Source: JAVKBW01 sp964352715
GTDB lineage: Bacteria > Pseudomonadota > Alphaproteobacteria > UBA8366 > Aestuariispiraceae
Assembly (NCBI GenBank): GCA_964352715.1
Contig: CAYGSU010000009.1
Span: 10,210 to 74,209, forward strand
DNA: 64,000 nt
Direction of reading: 5' to 3'
The notes beneath the pieces are model-generated. The model worked only from the letters and a program-made list of their open reading frames with translations, made no database searches and was not told the origin of the DNA. Position numbers and translations under genes: made by a program. Below are positions 58,458 through 64,000 of this stretch, piece after piece (the stretch's first letter is position 1; every line of letters starts with the position of its first letter).

Positions 58458-59924
58458 ATGGCGGCAACGCTTGAAACAGTCGAGAAGATCCAGACGCTTG
58501 GCGAGAAGTACAAGTACGGGTTTTCAACGGACATCGATATGGATTTCGCACCGAAAGGTGTCGACGAAGATATCGTTCGTCTGATTTCTGCGAAGAAGGG
58601 TGATCCGGAATGGCTGCTGGAATGGCGGCTGAAAGCGTTTGCGCGTTGGCTGGAAATGCCGGAACCGCAATGGCAGAAGCCGGTTGTACCTGTGCTCGAC
58701 TATCAGGATGCCTATTATTACGCAGCACCGAAACGCGACAAGCCGATGTCGCTTGACGAGGTCGATCCCAAGCTTCTGGAAACCTATGAAAAGCTGGGCA
58801 TTCCCTTGCGCGAGCAGGAAGTGCTGGCGGGCGTCAAAGGCGCACCACGCGTTGCGGTCGACGCCGTGTTCGACAGCGTGTCCGTCGCCACGACCTACCG
58901 GAAGACGCTGGAAGAGCAGGGCATCATCTTCTGTTCGATTTCCGAAGCGGTTCACAAATGCCCCGAACTGGTGCGGAAGTATCTTGGTTCCGTCGTGCCG
59001 TTTTCCGATAACAAACATGCCTGCCTGAACAGCGCCGTCTTCACCGACGGGTCGTTTGTCTACATACCGAAGGGCGTGCGCTGCCCGATGGAGCTTTCGA
59101 CCTATTTCCGCATTAACGCGGAAAACACCGGACAGTTCGAACGCACGCTGATCATTGCCGATGAAGGGTCCTATGTCAGTTACCTGGAAGGCTGCACCGC
59201 GCCGCAGCGCGATGAAGCACAGCTTCATGCTGCCGTGGTTGAGCTGATTGCGCTGGACGATGCGGAAATCAAGTATTCAACCGTTCAGAACTGGTATCCG
59301 GGCGACGAAAACGGCAAGGGCGGAATCTACAATTTTGTCACCAAGCGCGGTGCCTGCCGTGGCCGGAATTCAAAGATATCGTGGACCCAGGTCGAGACCG
59401 GCTCGGCGATTACCTGGAAGTATCCAAGCTGTATTCTTCAGGGTGATAACTCGGTCGGTGAATTCTACTCCGTCGCTATTACCAACCACCGGCAAATGGC
59501 CGATACCGGGACGAAGATGATCCATCTGGGCAAGAACACCCGCTCGCGCATCATCTCGAAAGGCATATCGGCGGGCAGGGCGGACCAGACCTATCGCGGT
59601 CTGGTGCGGATCGGTCCACGGGCGGAAGGCGCGCGAAACTACACCCAGTGCGACAGTCTGCTGATCGGCGATCAGTGCGGCGCGCATACTGTACCCTACA
59701 TCGAATCGAAAAATCCGCAGGCGACCGTGGAGCACGAGGCGACGACATCAAAGATCAGCGAGGACCAGCTTTTCTACTGTCTGTCGCGCGGCATGACGGA
59801 AGAGGACGCGATTGCCCTGATCGTCAACGGGTTCTGCAAGGAAGTGATGCAGACCCTGCCGATGGAATTCGCGGTCGAGGCACAGAAACTGATTGGCATC
59901 TCGCTCGAAGGCAGCGTGGGTTAG
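58458..59924 (+). CDS. sufB: Fe-S scaffold protein SufB
   Basis: 488 residues, full length. The conserved core includes [62 protein letters not shown] and [21 protein letters not shown]. The last holds the glutamate and cysteine linked to cluster or sulfur handling at the SufB-SufD interface. SufB is the scaffold on which clusters are built with SufC and SufD. GGAAGG precedes the ATG. Confidence 0.97.
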   Translation: MAATLETVEKIQTLGEKYKYGFSTDIDMDFAPKGVDEDIVRLISAKKGDPEWLLEWRLKAFARWLEMPEPQWQKPVVPVLDYQDAYYYAAPKRDKPMSLDEVDPKLLETYEKLGIPLREQEVLAGVKGAPRVAVDAVFDSVSVATTYRKTLEEQGIIFCSISEAVHKCPELVRKYLGSVVPFSDNKHACLNSAVFTDGSFVYIPKGVRCPMELSTYFRINAENTGQFERTLIIADEGSYVSYLEGCTAPQRDEAQLHAAVVELIALDDAEIKYSTVQNWYPGDENGKGGIYNFVTKRGACRGRNSKISWTQVETGSAITWKYPSCILQGDNSVGEFYSVAITNHRQMADTGTKMIHLGKNTRSRIISKGISAGRADQTYRGLVRIGPRAEGARNYTQCDSLLIGDQCGAHTVPYIESKNPQATVEHEATTSKISEDQLFYCLSRGMTEEDAIALIVNGFCKEVMQTLPMEFAVEAQKLIGISLEGSVG

Positions 59925-59935
59925 GAACGAAGAAA

Positions 59936-60691
59936 ATGGCACTACTTGAAATCAAGAACCTTCATGCGGAAGTCGGCGGCAAGGAAATCCTGCGCGGCAT
60001 CAACTTGACTGTTGAGCCGGGCGAAATCCACGCGATCATGGGGCCGAACGGCTCCGGCAAGTCCACGCTGTCCTATGTCCTCGCCGGCCGTGACGGGTAT
60101 GAGGTAACAAAAGGCGAAGTGATATACGACGGCAAGAATCTGCTCGATCTCGCAGCCAATGAACGGGCCTGCGAAGGCGTCTTCCTGGCGTTTCAGTATC
60201 CGGTCGAAGTGCCCGGCGTTGCCGGCACAACCTTCCTGCGGCACGCCATCAATGCCGTGCGCAAGTATCGGGGGCTGGAAGAATACGACGCGATGGAATT
60301 CGTGCGGTTCGTTCGCGCCAAGGCGAAAGAGCTCAACATGCCGGACGACATGCTGAAGCGCGCCGTCAATGTCGGCTTTTCCGGTGGCGAGAAGAAGCGC
60401 AATGAAACGCTGCAGATGGCGGTGCTGGAACCGAAGCTGGCGATCCTTGACGAAACCGATTCCGGCCTCGATATCGATGCGCTGAAAGTGGTTGCCGATG
60501 GCGTGAATGCGCTGCGCGACCCGGCGCGGTCGATGCTGGTTATCACGCATTACCAGCGCCTGCTGGACTATATCGTGCCGGACCACGTGCATGTCCTGTC
60601 GAAAGGAAAGATCGTCAAATCCGGTGACAAGTCGCTGGCGCTGGAACTGGAAGAGCGCGGCTACGCGGAATTCGCGGAAGAGGCTGCCTGA
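59936..60691 (+). CDS. sufC: Fe-S assembly ATPase SufC
   Basis: 251 residues from ATG 59936 (MALLEIKNLHAEVGGKEIL); the frame is open further upstream inside sufB. Walker A is GPNGSGKST at 36-44, the signature FSGGEKKRNE and Walker B AILDETDSGLD, which is the unusual SufC form with DSGLD. ATP use by SufC drives opening of the SufB-SufD pair. Its stop overlaps the sufD start as TGATG. Confidence 0.97.
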   Translation: MALLEIKNLHAEVGGKEILRGINLTVEPGEIHAIMGPNGSGKSTLSYVLAGRDGYEVTKGEVIYDGKNLLDLAANERACEGVFLAFQYPVEVPGVAGTTFLRHAINAVRKYRGLEEYDAMEFVRFVRAKAKELNMPDDMLKRAVNVGFSGGEKKRNETLQMAVLEPKLAILDETDSGLDIDALKVVADGVNALRDPARSMLVITHYQRLLDYIVPDHVHVLSKGKIVKSGDKSLALELEERGYAEFAEEAA

Positions 60692-61944
60692 TGACGCTCG
60701 ACCTCAAGCAATTACGGGCAGGCGGCCAGGCGGCCTTCGACCAGGCCGGGCTGCCGTCGCGCAAGCTGGAACAGTGGAAATACACCCCGCTGAACAAGCT
60801 GGACGTTATGGGATTTGGCGCATTCGACGCTGCCGTTACGGCTATCCCGGAAGCCTTGCCGGCAACGGTGCCTGAAATCGATGCCTATTGCATTGTGCTG
60901 GTCAACGGTCGGTTCGCGGCGAGTCTCTCCGATCTGTCCGGTCTTGATTCAAAGGTGACGCTGACCGGCTTCGACACTGCGGTATCGGATGCACCGGCAC
61001 TTGTCGAAACGATGATCGGTCGTCAGGTGAAAACCGACATGCCGATGGCGGCGCTCAATGCGGCGCATTTCGAGGACGGGATCGTGCTGCATGTGCCGAA
61101 GGGCGTAACCCTGGAAAAACCGGTTCATCTGGTCTCCCTCGCGGTCGGGACCGACACGCCTGTTTCGGCGCATCCCAGGCTGCTGATCAGCCTTGATGAA
61201 AATGCCGAGGCAACGCTGATCGAAACTCATGTCAGTTTCGGTAAGGGTGTAACGTTGATCAACGGCGTATCGGAAATCACGTTGGGTCGGCACGCAAGGC
61301 TTGGCCATTACAAGCTGCAGTCGGAGAGTGACGATACGACCCATGTCTGGTTGAACGGCGCTACCCTTCATGACAGCGCAGTCTATGACAGTTTCGTGCT
61401 GCAGATTGGCGACGGTCTGGTACGGAATGAAATCCGCGTCCTGCTGGATGGCGAACATATCGACGCGCGGTTGAGCGGGGCGTATTTCGGCACCGGAACA
61501 GCGCATATCGACAACACCACCTTCATTGATCACTCAAAGCCGAACTGCCAGAGCCGGGAAGTCTACAAGGGTGTGCTGGACGATGAATCCCGCGGCGTTT
61601 TCCAGGGCAAGATTCTGGTGCGGCCGCATGCACAGAAGACGGACGGGCATCAGCTCAACAGGGCGCTGCTGCTGTCGTCGAAGGCGGAATTCGATTCCAA
61701 GCCGGAACTCGAAATCTATGCCGATGATGTAAAATGCAGCCATGGCGCGACCACGGGCGATCTTGATCCCGACCAGTTGTTCTATCTGAAGGCGCGCGGC
61801 ATCGACGAGGCGCAGGCGCGCGCCATGCTGGTTCAGGCGTTTCTGATGGAAAGCATCGAAGTCATTCAGAAACAGGCAGTGCGCGATGTATTTGCCGATC
61901 TTCTTCAGGCGCGGCTGACGCAATCTTTTGGAGATCTGTCATGA
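60691..61944 (+). CDS. sufD: Fe-S scaffold partner SufD
   Basis: 417 residues. SufB-like beta-helix core with YKGVLDDESRGVFQGKILV, HQLNRALLLSSKAEFDSKPE and KCSHGATTGDLDPDQLFYL. The histidine in CSHGATTG is the SufD residue thought to bind iron or the cluster. It overlaps sufC by one base and sufS by four. Confidence 0.96.
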   Translation: MTLDLKQLRAGGQAAFDQAGLPSRKLEQWKYTPLNKLDVMGFGAFDAAVTAIPEALPATVPEIDAYCIVLVNGRFAASLSDLSGLDSKVTLTGFDTAVSDAPALVETMIGRQVKTDMPMAALNAAHFEDGIVLHVPKGVTLEKPVHLVSLAVGTDTPVSAHPRLLISLDENAEATLIETHVSFGKGVTLINGVSEITLGRHARLGHYKLQSESDDTTHVWLNGATLHDSAVYDSFVLQIGDGLVRNEIRVLLDGEHIDARLSGAYFGTGTAHIDNTTFIDHSKPNCQSREVYKGVLDDESRGVFQGKILVRPHAQKTDGHQLNRALLLSSKAEFDSKPELEIYADDVKCSHGATTGDLDPDQLFYLKARGIDEAQARAMLVQAFLMESIEVIQKQAVRDVFADLLQARLTQSFGDLS

Positions 61945-63191
61945 CCGCCGTTGCCGCCAGTGCAAATACCGCCGCCTTCGATGTTGAAACCGTCCGCAAG
62001 GATTTTCCGATCCTGTCGACCGAAGTGCACGGCAAACCCTTGTGCTTTCTCGACAGCGGTGCCTCGGCCCAGAAGCCGGTGCAGGTTATCGACAAGATTC
62101 GCTGGCTGTACGAAAACCAGTACGCCAACGTTCATCGTGGCGCCTATGCCTTGAGCGAAAACACGACCGCCGATTACGAAGCGGCACGGGAAAAAGTGCG
62201 GGCGTATCTGAATGCCGGCAGCGAACGAGAAATCGTATTTACCGGCAGCACAACCGCCGCCATCAACCTTGTCGCCTATACCTATGGGCGGGCATTTCTG
62301 AAAGCCGGCGATGAAGTCATCATTTCCGACATGGAACACCATTCCAACATCGTGCCCTGGCAATTGTTGCGGGACATGAATGACACCGTTCTGACGGTCG
62401 CGCCGATATCCGACGACGGGGAATTTCTGGTCGACGAGTTTGCAAAACTGCTGACCGACAAAACCAAACTGGTTGCGGTGACGCATGTCTCCAATGTGCT
62501 GGGTTCGGTCACGCCGTTGAAGAAAATCATCGACCTGGCGCATGCCGCCGGCGCAAAAGTGCTGGTCGACGGCAGCCAGGCGGTCATGCACATGCCGGTT
62601 GATGTGCAGGCGCTGGATGCCGATTTCTACGTCTTCACCGGCCACAAGCTGTATGGGCCGACCGGTATCGGTGTTCTCTACGCCAAGGAAGCATTGCTTG
62701 ATGCGATGCCGCCCTTCTTCGGCGGCGGCGACATGATCTCATCCGTCGAGTACGCCGGGTCGACCTGGGCCGACCTGCCCGCAAAGTTCGAGGCCGGTAC
62801 GCCGCCCATCGTTCAGGCGATTGGTCTTGGTGCGGCGATCGATTATGTCACCGGATTGGGACTTGAAGCGATCGGTGCGCATGAGGCCGACCTGCTGCAA
62901 TACGCAACACAGCGGCTGTCCTCCATCGACGGGCTGAAAATTATCGGCCAGGCGGCGCACAAGACATCGGTGATCTCGTTCGTGATGGGCGACGCGCATC
63001 CGCACGATATCGCCACCATTGTCGACCGCGAAGGCGTTTGCGTTCGCGCCGGTCATCATTGCGCGGAACCGCTGATGCACCGGATGGGCGTGATGGGAAC
63101 GACGCGGGCGTCGTTCGGCATGTACAACACAAGGGCAGAGGTCGACACGCTTGTCCGCGCCCTTGAAAAGGTGAAGTCGATTTTTGGCTAG
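61941..63191 (+). CDS. sufS: Cysteine desulfurase SufS
   Basis: 416 residues, group II desulfurase. PLP Lys236 is in FTGHKLYGPTG and the catalytic Cys374 in VRAGHHCAEPLM, the short-loop SufS type. EHHSNIVPWQ and GAFALS-like GAYALSENTTADYE are also typical. It hands sulfur to SufB. No sufE or sufU is seen before the window ends, although group II enzymes usually need one. Third desulfurase in 11 kb. Confidence 0.96.
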   Translation: MTAVAASANTAAFDVETVRKDFPILSTEVHGKPLCFLDSGASAQKPVQVIDKIRWLYENQYANVHRGAYALSENTTADYEAAREKVRAYLNAGSEREIVFTGSTTAAINLVAYTYGRAFLKAGDEVIISDMEHHSNIVPWQLLRDMNDTVLTVAPISDDGEFLVDEFAKLLTDKTKLVAVTHVSNVLGSVTPLKKIIDLAHAAGAKVLVDGSQAVMHMPVDVQALDADFYVFTGHKLYGPTGIGVLYAKEALLDAMPPFFGGGDMISSVEYAGSTWADLPAKFEAGTPPIVQAIGLGAAIDYVTGLGLEAIGAHEADLLQYATQRLSSIDGLKIIGQAAHKTSVISFVMGDAHPHDIATIVDREGVCVRAGHHCAEPLMHRMGVMGTTRASFGMYNTRAEVDTLVRALEKVKSIFG

Positions 63192-63227
63192 AAGACTGAA
63201 TAGAGTAAGGCTTGCGAGGTAGAGGGT

Positions 63228-63653
63228 ATGGATTCGTCAGGTGCTTTTATGAACATGCCGCCCGGAATGATGGGCGGCTATGATGTGGAACCCGGTGCGC
63301 CCGAAGGGGCACAGGCAAAGGCCGGGTCGCCGTTGGCGGAAGGCGAAACGCTGGTGACGCCGGACGCGATGGAAGCGGCTCTGCGCACGGTCTATGACCC
63401 GGAAATTCCGGTGAATATCTACGACCTGGGCCTGATCTACGATTGTGTTGTCGAAGACGACGGGTCTGCCAATATCCTGATGACGCTGACGGCCCCGGCC
63501 TGTCCGGTTGCGGGCGAATTTCCGCAGACGGTCGCCGACACGGTGGCGGCGCTGGACGGTGTTGGCGAGGTGACGGTGACGTTGACCTGGGATCCGCCCT
63601 GGGGACCGGCGATGATGTCGGAAGACGCCAAGATGGCGCTGGATATGTACTGA
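63228..63653 (+). CDS. sufT: SUF-system assembly protein SufT (MIP18/DUF59 family)
   Basis: 141 residues. A flexible Met/Gly/Pro-rich N-terminus (1-45) leads into the DUF59 domain: VYDPEIPVNIYDLGLIYDC, then TLTAPACPVAGEFPQ with the conserved cysteine, and TLTWDPPWGPAMMSEDAK. SufT helps mature certain iron-sulfur proteins. It is 36 bases after sufS; AGAGGG lies just before the ATG. Confidence 0.94.
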   Translation: MDSSGAFMNMPPGMMGGYDVEPGAPEGAQAKAGSPLAEGETLVTPDAMEAALRTVYDPEIPVNIYDLGLIYDCVVEDDGSANILMTLTAPACPVAGEFPQTVADTVAALDGVGEVTVTLTWDPPWGPAMMSEDAKMALDMY

Positions 63654-63698
63654 TATCCGAAGCGAAACGAATGAACGGTAACGAAACGAGGTAATGAT

Positions 63699-64000
63699 AT
63701 GTTTGGTGGCGGCGCCCCTGTACTGACATTGACGGATGCGGCGGCAGATCGCGTTAAGGCCCTGATGAACCGGGCGGACAGCGATGTCATCGGCCTGCGG
63801 GTCGGCATTTCCAGCAAAGGCTGTTCCGGCCTTTCCTATGTCGTGGAATACGCAAAGGAACAAAAACAGTTCGAGGATGTCGTGGAAGACAAGGGCGCAA
63901 AGATCTTCATTGATCCGGCGGCCGTGATGTTCCTGATCGGCTCGGAAATGGATTACTTCGAGGAGAAACTGGAATCCGGCTTCACCTTCAAGAACCCGAA
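63699..64000 (+). CDS. sufA: A-type Fe-S carrier SufA/IscA, cut by window edge
   Basis: First 100 codons of a HesB/IscA-family protein. The first ligand cysteine is in SSKGCSGLSYVVEY; the C-terminal CGC pair should follow outside the window, since the sequence ends at GFTFKNP, just before the usual CxCGxSF. It carries [2Fe-2S] or iron from the scaffold to target proteins. It follows sufT by 45 bases and is the sixth gene of the suf operon. Confidence 0.94.
   Translation, partial: MFGGGAPVLTLTDAAADRVKALMNRADSDVIGLRVGISSKGCSGLSYVVEYAKEQKQFEDVVEDKGAKIFIDPAAVMFLIGSEMDYFEEKLESGFTFKNP

Noticed and set aside
1..64000. CRISPR arrays, transposases, integrases, phage genes, toxin-antitoxin pairs
   Set aside because: I looked for regularly spaced repeats and for typical motifs and saw none; the only tandem repeat is the 2 x 16 bases at 53127.

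Overview
The window looks like a chromosomal stretch from a draft alphaproteobacterial genome, probably Rhodospirillales-like or a related marine or soil lineage. The evidence is gene content and order: purB / zeta inhibitor (DUF1476) / purC / purSQL / bolA / grxD / rpsD / trmJ, then rne-amiC-mrcA-prfB, then a cysteine desulfurase and SUF cluster driven by Rrf2 regulators. An RNase E with an acidic insert in its S1 domain, a glnE and a YhdP-like protein fit the same group. The DNA is GC-rich by eye. One run of exactly 100 N inside purC marks an assembly join. I saw no rRNA, tRNA, insertion sequence, integrase, phage gene or CRISPR array.

Layout. 1-1849: 5' end of mtnP (minus), then trmJ and rpsD (plus). 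1920-9279: an all-minus accessory block with an MFS transporter, a dipeptide-type ABC transporter lacking a binding protein, and a CocE/NonD hydrolase. 9357-18436: purine synthesis and redox block (grxD, bolA, purL, purQ, purS, a divergent TetR regulator, purC, the F1-ATPase zeta inhibitor, an exported helical-repeat protein and purB). 18560-25141: radC, a complete polyamine-type ABC operon and a divergent YtcJ-like amidohydrolase. 25155-28881: a minus-strand operon, M48 protease, DsbA-like, sfsA, map. 28885-38833: a gamma-glutamyltransferase-like lipoprotein, rne (minus), then amiC, mrcA and prfB, the last with a +1 programmed frameshift. 39020-51447: an orphan solute-binding protein, DUF2062, DUF455, bcp, glnE, a YhdP-like giant, tyrS, anmK and a small hydrolase. 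51758-64000: cysE, iscR, two overlapping cysteine desulfurases, a ferredoxin, gdhA, a 43-residue basic protein, then a second Rrf2 regulator and sufBCDST, ending inside a SufA-type gene.

How the parts work together. Purine genes are spread over several short transcripts, and good -35/-10 pairs are visible in front of purS, purC and the zeta gene. The right-hand 12 kb is one iron-sulfur theme: cysteine precursor synthesis, sulfur mobilisation by three desulfurases, a scaffold (SufBCD), carriers (SufT, SufA) and a ferredoxin. Two Rrf2-family sensors stand at the head of the two halves. No IscU, HscA or HscB is present, so the isc-named genes probably feed SufBCD.

I found no convincing new multi-gene system. 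The most interesting unexplained signals are regulatory. They are two matching 15-bp dyads in front of the second Rrf2 gene, a dyad in front of iscR, a 16-bp tandem repeat in front of the first desulfurase, and a palindrome exactly inside the promoter of the TetR gene. The gamma-glutamyltransferase-like protein also appears to lack the usual catalytic threonine.
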